This document shows, in pieces, positions 1 through 13,200 of a stretch of DNA of 64,000 bases. This DNA is from Casuarius casuarius (lineage: Eukaryota > Chordata > Aves > Casuariiformes > Casuariidae). Within the stretch, counting starts at the first letter, position 1. Each line of letters begins with the position of its first letter. Both the position numbers and the translations under genes were made by a program. The stretch spans positions 427,829 through 491,828 of the forward strand of contig PTFA01000369.1 of the NCBI GenBank assembly GCA_003342895.1, read 5' to 3'. The notes beneath the pieces were generated by a model. It did not search any database. It had not been told where the DNA came from and saw only the letters and a list, made by a program, of their open reading frames with translations.

Positions 1-3000
1 TCACCGTAATAACCCAAAACCAGAATAACAAATGCGAAGAGATTATTTCTTTCCTGTAGTTTTCTGAGTTACAAACTTCGTCTTTCTTTTCCTTCTGTCC
101 CCAGCTTTTTTTTTTTCACAATACATATTGAAAACTTGTACAGGAGTAATGTGGAAAAAAGAAGTTAAGGACTGAAGAAGGTGAATATTGAAATATCTAG
201 AGTTTTAAAGGCAAAATTAATTGGACGAATGCATCAATAATAATTTGTTGTTTAAGTTCTATGTATAAAGTTATACAAAGTGTTATAACCTCCAGACACA
301 GGCGTTTGCCTCTGTGTCTTTTAATCTAATCCACAAGCAGGGAGTGTAAAGTTATCTAAGGTCTTTGAACCTTGAGATAGTCAAGTCGGCTGTGACAAGG
401 CGCTTGTTCACCTTATACTAGGCACACAGGTGAGTGTGCTCCTCATTACTTGCTGATGGATAAACAGGGCTGATGAACCTGTTATCCTGAAGCCAGTTAA
501 CTATCTGCCAATGCCTATTTTCAGTGTTTCTGCTTGAGATGGCGATTTCATGAATGATATTTGGCTTTTCCTGTTTTGTCTGTAGCCCATAGCTCACTGT
601 GGTGGGTTTGTTGGATTTACTATAAAGGTTCTGTTCGCACCCTGTGGGTTGGGTTAAGAATTAGGATTTATGCATTTACTTCTACTGTTGCATTGTTTAT
701 ACAGCTTTGGTTTAGTTTTGATCCCTTTTTTTTTTTGCCTTTGAGGCTCTTCCACAGTGTCAGCTGCTGACTGATAGTAGGAGAACGGCCTCGTGGTGTG
801 AATGAAAGGGACCTAGCGGTTGGTAAACAGAGATAAGGAATAAATAGAGCACAGGCAAAAGGAGATAGTTCTGTGGGAGCCCAGATTGCCGCCAGTCTGT
901 TCAAGTGAGATGCAGTGCCTGTCCTTTTCCCAGATTAAATTAGTGTGCGAAATCTCCAGTGACCTCCTCCCCTTCTCCCCGTACTCTTTAGCCAAGCTGA
1001 ACAGCCTCTGCTGTAAAGTATTCATTTTATCCAGGGACAAGTTGGACAATAGAACTCTCCCTGTTACTTATGGACAGCTGTTGTCATTCATAGGGCTTTT
1101 CAGCATTTCATTTTTCATAAGAGTTAAAAGGGTTTTTACCTTGTAACTGACGAGAGGTTAGAAATGCAAGGATGCCAGCCCTGAGGTTGCCATACTAAAG
1201 AAGTTAATAAATAAATAGCATCCCCCCCCCACATATCCCCTCCCCAACATGTGAAAGGCTGTGTATTTTGTTAGTGCTGCTGCTCTTATTTAAAGGGGTT
1301 TAATTGTGATAACACGATTACACTGAGACACGAGCTGCATGGAGAAATGAACAAGCAGAGACACAGCGATATGCAGGGCCCCCAAGGTTCCCTAAATTAA
1401 AGGTGACCAGTGCAAACCCTGCTGCTTGCCCCTCTCCCTTCTTTGCCCTTGCTTTTGCCTATATCTCCTATCACTTTATTACCTGCAAATAACTCCCAGG
1501 AAAAGTAAGTAAGTCCTCATGAGATACCTCTGTGGTCCTGTATTTTTTTTAGTGATTTACTGCAAATATATTCAGCATTTTGACTGATTAAATAGACCTT
1601 CGGCAACCTTGAGGGTCACTGTGTAGAGTATGTACATAGAAAATGCATCAGCCCATTGTACCCTGGCAGCTAATGAGATTGGTCGTTAAGTAAATGACAC
1701 AAAGCCTACAAAAAAAGCTTAGCAGCTCACTAGAGTATCACAGAGTGTCCCTGCACACCACACAACGACACAAACAGTGGACTAACCTAGCCCACCCCTG
1801 CTTTATTCTACATCACTGCTTCCCTGATGTCAGCGTGAGAGGCAGAACAAAGGCTAAAAGGCACACGGTAAGTCAGTCTGACAATTATGCCCTAGGGAGA
1901 AAGTAGAGCAAATCTTAGCCTAACCATGGGGTTGAAAGTCCGTTTCTAGACAAGTAGGTCATAATGAAGGGATTGTTTTCCCTGTCACTTCATGAAGGGG
2001 AGAAAAATGTCTCTGGAATCAAGGTTGGGTTTGTTTCTCGTTGTTTGTTTCCTTTTCTCTCTGTTTTATTTGCCAGCTTACAAAAGTTTCTGGAATTCCA
2101 AAAGTAACGTGAAACAGGATGTTTTGTGAACTGGATATTATAATTACAGTGTAATGAAATAAATATTCTGTGTAGGAACTGACACACAATAAGCACCACC
2201 TCAGACGTACATTAACATCTGATGAACTTTACAGACAGAAAGTTTCTTTTTACTTCTCTGTAAAAATCTGCTGAAAATCTGTTATATGTGTGAGTACACA
2301 GTTCAGTCCACTAGCCTGCTGCTAACACCCCTGAATAAATGGTGCAGTTTTTAGAACTCTACAGACATAAATGAATTTGTTACTGTCATTTTTGGGAGGT
2401 TTTTTTTCCACAGAATTTTATGTGATGTCTCTCTCAGTGTTGTCTTTTACATGAGCTGAATTAAAGAAAGAGTTGAAGATCTGTTGTTAAGCAGTTATAC
2501 AGTCATTATCCATTTTCTTTACACAGCAGCAAAATATTCAGTTGATATCTTGTAATAGCAGTTGCCTGTCTGTGTATTCAATGATAAAATCTGTTCTCTC
2601 AGTGTTTGAGTTTAATATCTCAGGACCCTTTATTTTGCTGAAAAATGGCAACAGGAAGTTACCAGAAAGTCTTGTTTGCATTACTAAAATGTTTCTGTCT
2701 GCTTTGCACTTTGGAGGCTCAGGGGATGTTAGATTCAAAAGAACATGATATTATTACAAGATGTCTATGTGAATTAAGGTTTTTTTTTTTTTCTTAAAAC
2801 ACTGAAAAACATATAAAAAGGATATTTTAAGAATGCTTTCTCAAATATTGATAGTTAAAGAACTGGAGTTTAGATATCAGCCTGCACTACAGTTGGGTTT
2901 TGTTGCTTTTTGTTTTGGAAGAGTTACTTAATTTGGGAAAACACTTTGCAGTGTATGTTTGTATAGACATGTCAGGATAACCTGTTTGTTTAATTAAAAC

Positions 3001-6000
3001 TCTACATAGGTCACAGAAGTCAGTTCACTATGATGTATCGCTTACCCAGGAACATCCTTTTTACCGCATGGACAATAGAAATATCATCATGGCTTATAGA
3101 AACGAAGATAAAATGTGTCTTTTTAATGTATATGCTTGGGGATTCCTCGCAAAGGTGTGTGTATGCATGTAGATGAATCCACACATGCATATTTACATAA
3201 CAGTGTACATATGCAAAAGACTGTGTTCACCTATACAGTACTACTAGTATATTGAGACACGCTATATATTAAATAAGAGATGATGTCTGCTTTTTACATC
3301 TCCCAATATTTCCAACTTAGGAACTTTAATGAGGGAATAAGCAAATGCAAGTAAAATTTTGTATGCAGTTTTTTTGCATATGTCTAAGTGTTTGCATCTC
3401 AGCAACATGTTTTCCTTATGTTACCTCAGGAAATATGTAGGCATCAGAAAACAAGCTTGCTTTCTCAGCTGAGTACTATAATTCATACCTAATTGTTAAA
3501 TCAGCAGAGATTTAGTAAGCTACAGGGTTATGATACAGTTTTGCTTTGAACTTTGCTAATTGATACTAAGTTTTCAGTACATTTTAACAGATAAGATTTG
3601 AAGGTATTTTATGTTCAGTTACATCAGCACAGCTTTTAAAAATGTGCACGTCCCTGTCACACAGTCATCATGCTTTTTACATACCTATGTGAATGAGAGT
3701 AAAGAGTATTTGATATCACAACATTCACCACATTACTGAACAAGTTCAGCAGCCCTTTATCCTCTTAAAAGTAGAGAGTGATTTCACAGGGGTGATGCAC
3801 ATGTAGCAGTGCTGCAAAAGTAATAATAATACTATAATCAGACAGGTTGAACCACACTAAGTTTCATTTGTTTTTCATAGCTTCATTCATTTTTATCTTG
3901 TCTGTCATTTCTTTGGTATAACTAAGAGAAAAGCAAAAAAACCCTTGTTTTATGATAATTAATGTTGTCGTCTCATCTCCCATATAAACCATGTAACACA
4001 CCAGATTTTTAGAAAATACTTTTAGATATAGACTTTTTGGACCTCACCTTCCAGCATCTGTACATATCTTTGTGTTCAGTTCTGGTGAACACCAGTTTCT
4101 GTTGTGCATATGGGTCTGAAAAGCTTTATGGCATTACACAATTGATTTGAATAAATCTAATTCAGTACTTTGAATGATTATAGTTTTTCAAGCCAGAAGT
4201 ACCAAAATATCTGATATTCCTGAAGAAGCAGTATTTCCAAGGTCAGTTACAGACTATCCTCTTGAAGGCCTGACTCTGTCCCTCCAAAATAAAATATGGT
4301 ACATAACATGCAGATTAAACTTTATGTCCTAGTGCGTCCATATCTATTCAGAGCATTTAGACCAAAATCTGTTATTTGGACTGATTGATTTTGGACGTGT
4401 ACCTGGATAACTGAGACTGGATCATTTCTTGAACTTGTAGTGTATGTGGGCATAGTTGTAGATTATTAAAAACTCCATAAGCAGAATGAGTGCTTCCAAA
4501 TTTTAATTATCTTGAATCATTTCAGACTAAAGATACTGTTTAATTAGTGATAAAAAAATTCTCCCTCTTAACCTTTTTTAGTACTTAAATAAAATCTCTT
4601 TGAAGCAGAATTGCTCTCATTTATGTTCATGGAAGTCTTTTAATAATACTGGCAACTTTTACTCCTCTAAATGACAGTTTTCTAGTTCACAAAAGGTGGT
4701 AACTTATCAGTAAAAGTTGCCTTATGATGAAAACAGGGCCTGCCTTCTCAGGTAGATGAACGCTTACTGAAGCACTTGTACATATGTGAGTGATTCCACT
4801 GGGGTTGGATGGATGGCTCACTTCAGCAGAGTAAAGCAGGTGTGTAAGTGTTCTGAAGATGAGGTGTTTATTGATTTGTTTAATAGATTTGGGTAACATC
4901 TGCTAGGTCATTTTTCAGGTTTGGCTTCATATATGAGCTTTTCCCTCCATTAAGGAACTTTGTTTAAAAGAAGCTTATTTTCCCTTTAATTTAAAGACAT
5001 TTGAATTCTGCTATGTCAGAAAAACAGTGGCTTAGAACTTTTCCAAATTATCATCTCATGTGAGGATCGGAGAGTCCAGTTTCCTCCTAACAACATTTCT
5101 ACAGGTGATAGTGAGCATCAGTATGTCAGTTCCTTAAATCTCAGGAGAAAATTTGACACCTTCGTTCCCCCCTCCCCGCCGCCTTAGAGCACATGTACAG
5201 CAGCTGGATTGGTACAACAAAATAGTAATGGCTCCAAAGGCACCGTTATGGACTATCAGGTCAATAATCCTTATGCTAAGAAGGATTTACATGATACAGA
5301 GTAATGGCTCAGTCATTTCTCAAGTAAAAATCCACTTTTGAACAAGCATCAAAATACTATTTTACACTCTTGATATCAAAGATATTACGGTAGTAAAAAA
5401 AAGCTTGTATTCTCCAAATAAAAGTTCACATTTAAATGTTTTAATAAAATAAATGTTAAAATACTATAGGTCTTATATAAACAGCTAAAATATCGCAAAA
5501 GGAGATGTTTTTGAAAATGCACCTAGGATTGTTTTCAAATCTCTTCTTTCCTGTTATATCAGAAAATTATAGGATATTTCTGAATACGATGTCTTCAAAT
5601 AGTATTTTTATGATGCGGTCTAGAAATAGATTGTGCTTGGGGGAACTTCTGTTTGTTTTGTTTTGTTTTGTTTAATTTTTCTACTGTGTGACTTTCTCCA
5701 ACTTCAGACAGAAGTTTGACACAATCTAACATACACAATCTAGATCTTATTACAAAAATAATTTTCAAGGTAAGAAAAACAGTGGTCAGAGAAATCTAAG
5801 ATTGTGATTTTTGTATTAATTTATTTTCTTTCATATAATGCAGTTTCTTGTGGTGAAAAATATGTAATAAATTTCCCATATTTGGGGGAAAATATTTCTT
5901 CGCTAACAGTGTAGTTACTTAACCTGGATAAATGAGAATGCAAGCAATGGAAAGTCACGAGATCCTAAACTGAAAGAACTACCATGGCAATAGAAATGAA

Positions 6001-7160
6001 GAGACTGAGAACACATATTTCCATTGTATCTCTAACATTTTATAATATTAAACACGATTTTGAACTATGGATCTGATAGGAATCATCCTATATGTAAGCA
6101 TTACAAAATATAATGATCAAAGTGCAACTGAACGTATAAATCACTGTAGATAACATTGATACTTGGTCAAAAGAAACAAATATATTTGAGGCTCAAGTGT
6201 ATGGTCAAGCTACTTTATGGATAGCCCTTTCCATTATTTTTGTGAGAAACAGCGCTGTCTACAAAAAGGGTTAAAGAAAATGCATTCTGTTGCATCTGCT
6301 TACTAAATCCCTTACTTTAGTAGAAATTCAAATTTTGTAAAGATTATTCGTTTTATTGATGCATATAATTATAATCACAAGCCATCTGCTGATTTGGCAG
6401 GCATGGTTAAAATTCTCTAACTCTCATAACCTTTCAAGTACAGTGCCCTTGGGACTCTATTTCACTTTTATATTTTGGAAAACATGTAGGGACAAACAAG
6501 AGAGGTCATCTGCCAAAAGTCAGACCTGTAAAACATTAAAAGAATAAAGATCGTGATGACTGCTCTTGTTTTAATAGCAAAGAAAGTGTTTTCTGTTTTA
6601 TTTCTGACTTCAGGAAGGATTATACTGGTTTCCATCATGCACTTTGGGAATTTGAGTTTTTTCTAGGGATTAAAGCTCTCTCCTAGCACTCCTGGGATCT
6701 GGGTTCCAAGTCTAAACTAAAAGAACAAATATTGTTCATTTTGGTTGTCACAGGTGATTTAAATATATTTGACCTTCGCCTTAATTTTCATTTTAAGCAA
6801 ATCTCATTACAATTATATTTGAAATGTTTTAACAAACCCTTTCCTTTTTTTCTTTTAGTTTTTGGAACTTGATCATATTGAGTGTCACAGAGTAGCATCT
6901 ATCATGTATTTAGCTTTTTACCTGAAGCTCAAAAAGGTATTTTAATTTTGAAGGCTACAGTCAATAAGGTATAAAATGAGTAGCTAATATTCTTTGCCAT
7001 AGTTATTTAAAATGCATGCCTATATGTATATTATCCTACCATGGGCAGGTGGTAAGGCACAGTTACAAATGTTTGTTTTTATTCTGGCAACAAGAAGTCT
7101 AGCTTTCCATTTTTGTGTGTCCTTCATCATGTTTAGCCAAGCTATTTCAAACCTGAATTT
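1..7160. other. Non-coding sequence, no gene recognised
   Basis: AT-rich DNA with stops in all frames and no coding stretch over about 90 codons. No CpG island, gene-family motif or exon chain is visible. Given the ST18 exons downstream, it is probably intergenic or 5'-UTR intron sequence of that gene. It holds a short TTTTG repeat near 5650 and an imperfect hairpin at 294-319 (AGACACAGGC against GCCTCTGTGTCT, one bulged base). A run of C sits near 1222. The part around 1240-1380 is less AT-biased and motif-dense, possibly regulatory, but nothing proves it. Confidence 0.6.
5650..5674. repeat. (TTTTG)n short tandem repeat
   Basis: About five units of TTTTG or a close variant. It is a simple repeat in non-coding sequence with no sign of function. 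Confidence 0.8.

Positions 7161-7162
<2 letters not shown>

Positions 7163-7215
<53 letters not shown>
7163..7215. repeat. 53-nt T homopolymer
   Basis: An uninterrupted run of T follows TTTTC and ends at GTGCTG. It could be the reversed poly(A) tail of a retro-inserted sequence on the minus strand, which would lie to its right, but I recognise no element there. Long homopolymers are also prone to sequencing and assembly length errors, so the exact length is unsure. Long lysine or phenylalanine ORFs across it are artefacts. Confidence 0.9.
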
Positions 7216-7216
<1 letters not shown>

Positions 7217-10200
7217 TGCTGTTACATGTTATGTCCCCTGCTACTTCTAGCATAAAACATCCACAAGAGAAAAAAAATTATCTAGGAAATGCTCTCTCTG
7301 TATGGGAAAAAATGATTGGATTTCACCAAGTTGTAGGATATTGTCAATGTTCTGGGCTAGAAAAACGGGTGTTTTGAGAGAAAATACATGAAGCTGAGAA
7401 AACTTGGTGCAGAATGGGATAATCCAGTGATTTCTCAATATTAGCACAAGGCAAAGACAATCATCTCTCAACAGAAGTGTCTTGTGTAATGCTGTGTTGA
7501 CATGTATCTCATAGGAACAAAAGATGCAACTCCCACTTCTGTTTAATTAGTATATCTAAAGGCCTGTATACAGCATGCATGCTGCTTTACTCCTTTTGGG
7601 GGTTTGATTCTCACCCCGCACCCTCATTATGATGAGCAGGAGGGAAATGCACATGTTTGAAAGTGTCTTCACAGCTGAAACTAGGGAAACAGGCCGAGAG
7701 TAGCTCTGGTTTATTTCACAACCAATTAAGTATGACATCTGTTGAAACTCAGGAAATAAGTCTCCCTTCCCCCTGTTCATATACTTACTTAAGCTGCCAG
7801 TCTTTTGTTTGGATATGATGCATTTTACTTACAAGACTTTGTTTCTTCAGAGTAAATACACAAAATAAATAAAACAAGATATAAAGGCTGTTTTTTTTTA
7901 ACTTGATTTCACTAAGCACATGTATAAAATCCCTGCCTGGCACACACAGATTGAGCAAATGATTGTGTTAATAATTCTTTGCCTAAACGCTCACCTTACT
8001 TGCTGAAAAAGGGTATGTTTGTGGCAGGCAATGCAGGCACAATAACATTTTCATTTTTGAAAATCTGTCTCTTGCTGTTGACCCTCAAAGGCCACTAAGA
8101 GTTGGCAGAAGGAATTTGGATTTTAATTTCTTTAATTTTATGGTTGAAAACTTGTCACTGAGAGGAAGACCCCAAACAGAACAAGGCATGTGGCATTATG
8201 GATAATTAAAAAAATATAAATGCAGAGCCACTGTTATTGATGCCATCAGGATCCTCAAGTATACAACAGTACGTAATAATCCAAGTGAAAAACTCAGCTG
8301 AGCTTAAGTAGCAAACCTACTGAGAAAACCCTATGAGAAAACTATCATATTCAGTATCAGATAATAGTAATTCAAGCTGAGAAGCACTTCCCATTTATCA
8401 GACACCAATCCACGAGAAGCATTTACTTGTCTGCAAAACTTTTATTCCTTCATGAAATATTGTCAATCCAAATACTAAAAAGATGTTATTTCAGTCCATA
8501 CTAATTCAGAGAGTTCAGTTTATCTCTGCTGTTCTTAAAACTTGATTGTACTCATTCTTTTATATCTAGGTAAAGAAATATTTTCCATGTCATCCCAAGC
8601 TCATTCTTTCTCTCCCTCTTGACACTGGATCCTCCCGTCATTCTGAAGCCACACTCCTCTTGTCAAAGCCATGGCTATATCTTCTTCTTTCTTTATTTTA
8701 CACCATCCACTCTTCTTTTTATTTGTTCATCAGCTTTGTTTTGTTTGCCAGTTCTTCCTTTCCTACAAAGATTGGCACTACTTTCATTCCTGGAGAATGG
8801 TTTCCATACTTTATTTCTCTTGGGTTTTTTTACCCCTATTTTAAGTACAGCTCGGAGCCACNTAGTGTACATGTTTTATAAGATGTAAGATGTTGCTCAG
8901 CAATCACCACAGATTCCTTAGTTAGGAATCCTCTGATGAAATGTCAGTGTGCACAATGTAGGTGTCTAGACCTAAGCTCATCATCCAGACTCCCTTTAGA
9001 GTCAATGGAAAGAAAGCAACATTTCCCAGATGCAATTCATCTCACCGGGAACTAGATGTATAAAAGAAGTAAGAGGAATCACACATCTACACAGTGGTAG
9101 AAATGCCTAGTGCTACCCAAAGCCCATGGGGAGCCAAGGGATACTAGCTCAGAAACAGATGTCTATTTTTCAGATATGTAAAGATAGGTAAATTCTGTTG
9201 TTCCTGTCCAGCCTACAAATGGACTTCATTTCTTCCTGTGTCTTGTCTCCACAGAAACTCATTCTATCTCAAAATTTCATAAAAGACTGGTATGAATAGT
9301 ATGGTATAACTTAGACCAAAAGTTTCCTCTTTTGGAAGGCATATACACAGCATAGATGAAATTTGGTATGTGCTTAGATATTAAGAAAGAGCAGAATAGT
9401 AAAGCTGAATATTGCTGTGCAGTTCTGAGAACAGAATTTTGCCCTGGAAATGATATTTATAAAAAAAGAAGGAGCTAATTCCTTCTTCTTTTCTTAGGAG
9501 CCATTATTTTTTCCTTTCAGAAAAGATTTTCTTTTCTCATAGCTAATTCTTAAAAAATAATAAAAAATGAACAATAAAGATTACAATATCCATGTTCATG
9601 TCAATATACAGTAGAGATGTGTACATTAAACCAGCTGGATTTTTTTAAATGCTAATGATAGAAGCATTTCCAGACTCTTAGCTCTAGATTTTCTTTCTCC
9701 CTTTGGTCACTACTAGGGCGCTGTAGGCATTTTTAGCGGAGCCTCTGTGATTGTTCTCCTTTCTCAGGCTTTCAAGACTTTGTTTGTCAAACTTTAAGAT
9801 AGTAGACGGATAGACTAGGTTATGGTTTGGTGATGTTTCTCTGAGTGATTATAATGATTCAATATTTCTCATGTTATTATAAAAACTACAAGCAAAGTTT
9901 CATTTCAAAATTCTAGTTGCTGGCATACCCTACATATATTTGCATTTGCTTATGTATTTGAAGAACTATAATGATACAACTTTGGGGTTTTAGAGGATTA
10001 TGTAGCATACACATAATTTTAGGATATAGGTTTTTTTTTTTTTTAACAAGTCTTTGTTCTTTGAAGTTCTAGGGACAAGGTCTCAAAGTTCTTCAGATTC
10101 AAGGAAAAATGCTTAAGTTGTATTCCTCATTGGTCAATTAAGAATTTGTTCAGGAATCAGAGTTAGATGGAGCTCCATTAAGGTGTGCTAACTAACTCTT

Positions 10201-13200
10201 ACGTGCTGGATGGTCACTGTGGATCCTTACAGGACCATGCAACACTGCCCTAAGCTATACCATGGTTGGCACAGATTGACCTTCAAAGCAGGGAGCCATA
10301 GCCAGGTCTCTTAACCTGGCTAACCTTTCACCTCCCATACTCTTTTCCTGAGTGGAGACAGCAACAGTAGTAAACTTTGCCCTAAGATTATGCTCAGTTT
10401 GATCTAATTTTTTAATGAGTTTTATAAAGTGTTAATAGCTGTGTATTTCCAGTAACACTTCCACATGTGATCTTCAAAATCAATGAAAATCATGCCCAAA
10501 ATTTGGAGAATGCAAAGTACAATATAACACCAGCTAAATAAGTAGAACCCGTTAGACTAGCTTAATATTTATCTTGAAAAGCTCAGGCTGCTCACATATA
10601 CTTTTCTCAGAGTTTTTTTCCCCACAGTCGATATTTTAGTGCTTGAGATTAAAAAGTGTCTTTTAAAATATCCCTAACTCATTTTTAAAAACATCAGAGA
10701 ATAATTAGCTTTAGCCTTGAACACTTTTGAGCCCAATATTATTTATAGCAACAACATCAGTAATGCTACTTACTATTATTTTTATTAATATTAATAATAA
10801 TTGCAACTATTTTGTGATCATAACAAATAATACTGTAATATTGCAGAAATGAAAGTTGCTTTCAGTCAGTGCCAACCTTCAAAAGGCAATTTCACCACAG
10901 TGGAGTACCGTCCCTGCAGATCATACAGCATGCTTCTCTGTTTATTTGTGGGATTTGCTATTATTTTTATTTGATATTTTTGTTAGCTGTGTGATATTCT
11001 CTGTCTTTTAAATTTAGAAATTGCATGGCTATTTTGATGACACTTAAAAAGTAACCAAGTCAAGTTTTTAACTGGGCAGACTGTGGAAGATACCAGGATT
11101 TTTGACCTTAAATTCTTCAGAGAGACCATTTGGCATGCATTCTCCCTCCTGAATCTCCAAGAGGGATCCCGAGAGTAGAGCTGTCATCAACCCGGTAGGC
11201 TCTTTAGAGAAGCTGTCTTATAGTGTCTCAGCTGCTTCAGCAAACAGCAAGACTACTTCTGATAGAGAGCTAGTACACCGTAATACTGATGCAGCTGAAG
11301 TTAAACAGATTGTACCTTAGGAACTCATGAAACTTAGTCCATGGGCTTAGGTTTTTCTATCGGCCAAATGCAAAGGACTGGTTCCCAGTTTTCCTGCCTA
11401 TGGATCAAGAAGGCAGAATGTTCTTCTTGAGAACTCAGGAAAAGACAAGCCAGCAACACATGAAGACCTTTAAGTAGAAGGGGAAAGTCTATCCAATGCT
11501 ATCCCTGAGAAGATCTTTGAACAGTAGAGGGGAGTGAGATGCAGTGTGCTGGACGAAGAAAGTTTCTTGAGCAGAGGAAGGATCTAAAACAAAGTGGCTG
11601 TTACATAATAATGGTTTTACCTGGCCCAACTTGAATGATCAGCAGTTTCTGTGGATCATTAAGCCCAGTTAATGCACCTCCAGGAAATTCCCTTTCACAT
11701 AAAGTTCCAAAATTAAGCAAGAAAATTGCTTCTAATAGAGCAATAAATATCTGCCTTTTAAAATATCATAGCTTATGTTTTCTCATTGCTCAAAGTGGCT
11801 GAGGTTGTGGGTGCAGCTTGCACAACTTGGGCCTGGGAGAAAGGGGTACTTCATTATGGTAATATTCAAAGAAAAGTACACGATTCATTTCCCAGATGAC
11901 TGTTCAAGTGATCCCTTGGAATCCAATAGTCTTTGTGTCTTGGTAATTTCAAAAGCAAGCTTACCATATTTTGAGCTGCCAGCCCTGCAAAGTTAACTTG
12001 GAAAGTTTATCTTTCTTCCTCCATTGTCATACATAGAGGGTCATATTCTTCCCTTAAATTTGACAATTACCTTTATATTATGTGACAGCAAGCAAGGAAT
12101 TCAGCCTCAGATAATATCATCATGAGCAGTTCTGTTAAAAATACAACCACAAGTAGTTGAGTTTGTTCTCATGTCATTTGTGCTGGGTGGTGGTGTTCCT
12201 TTGGTTTCCTGGCTAAAGTCTACAGATGTTTCCCTGAGAACATCTGCTCAGGTGAGGGCAATCTCCACCGATTAGCATAGATGCCTGTTTTGAAGACATT
12301 GCCAGATTAGAATCTGGCCCTCAGCGATGTGAAAAGCAAACACTTTCTGACTTTTGACCAAGGCAGGGCTTGAGCCTTGGAAGCTCTGTCACTAAAGCCA
12401 ACTTTAGCCATAGTTGTCTTAGCTTCTTATGAGAAAGCTAGAATCACTTAGTGAGTGACTGAGACTAACTGTAGGTGCTCGGTATTGCTTTGGAGAAGCC
12501 TGTGTCCTTACTCCTTTGGTAATAAAGCTAGAAGAGACTCCTCTCCCTGTTGTTAAAATTAGTGTTTTTAAATATCCCCAAAGTTTTATACAGTCTGTAA
12601 AGAGGACATATAAAGGAGATATATGAGGATCTCAGTTAATCCTACACAGCTGTAAAGAATACATCCTGTTCATCCTAGCTGTAAAACGATGTGTTTTATT
12701 TGCTTGCTATTGAATTACCTTTTAGAATTATGTAAACTCATTAGAAAGAGGTTACTGAAAGCCTTAAATCATTGTCTCATTAGATTTTGCCATAATAATA
12801 ATACAAAATCATTCCTTAAACCCATTGGTTTTTTGCACTATTATCTGTTCTACTAGTTAATACAATATTTTATAAAGAAGTTTTCCAGTGTGTAAACCAG
12901 TAAGTTATAAATAAACATTCTCACCCAAAAATCAGGTAAGACAAGCTGGATAGGTGTACAGGTCTGATCTTCCTTAAATAAACTCTTATGCAATATTACA
13001 AAAATGAATTTTTATTAGTTCCCATGTCCTTTGATTTCTAGTCTTTTTGATTAATTCAGTAGCCTTGAGAACACAGTGTTGGCCTGGAAAATACACTTGT
13101 TTCCATGAAAAGAGACATGGAAATGGAATGACTTTTACGTATTTTTTTTTTAAACTGCTTTGCAAATTCTTTGCACAACAAACCTCACCAATATGTAAAC

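Noticed and set aside
6859..6936. Exon-like segment with a strong pyrimidine tract and AG, ending AAAAAG|GTAT
   Set aside because: Weak donor, no coding potential, and such pairs are expected by chance in tens of kilobases of T-rich DNA. Transcript data would be needed.
7012..7377. 121-codon ORF crossing the T homopolymer
   Set aside because: Its length depends on a poly-Phe run from the T tract. Not a gene.
8862..8862. Single unresolved base N (another at 25012)
   Set aside because: Assembly or base-call ambiguity in non-coding sequence, not a biological signal.
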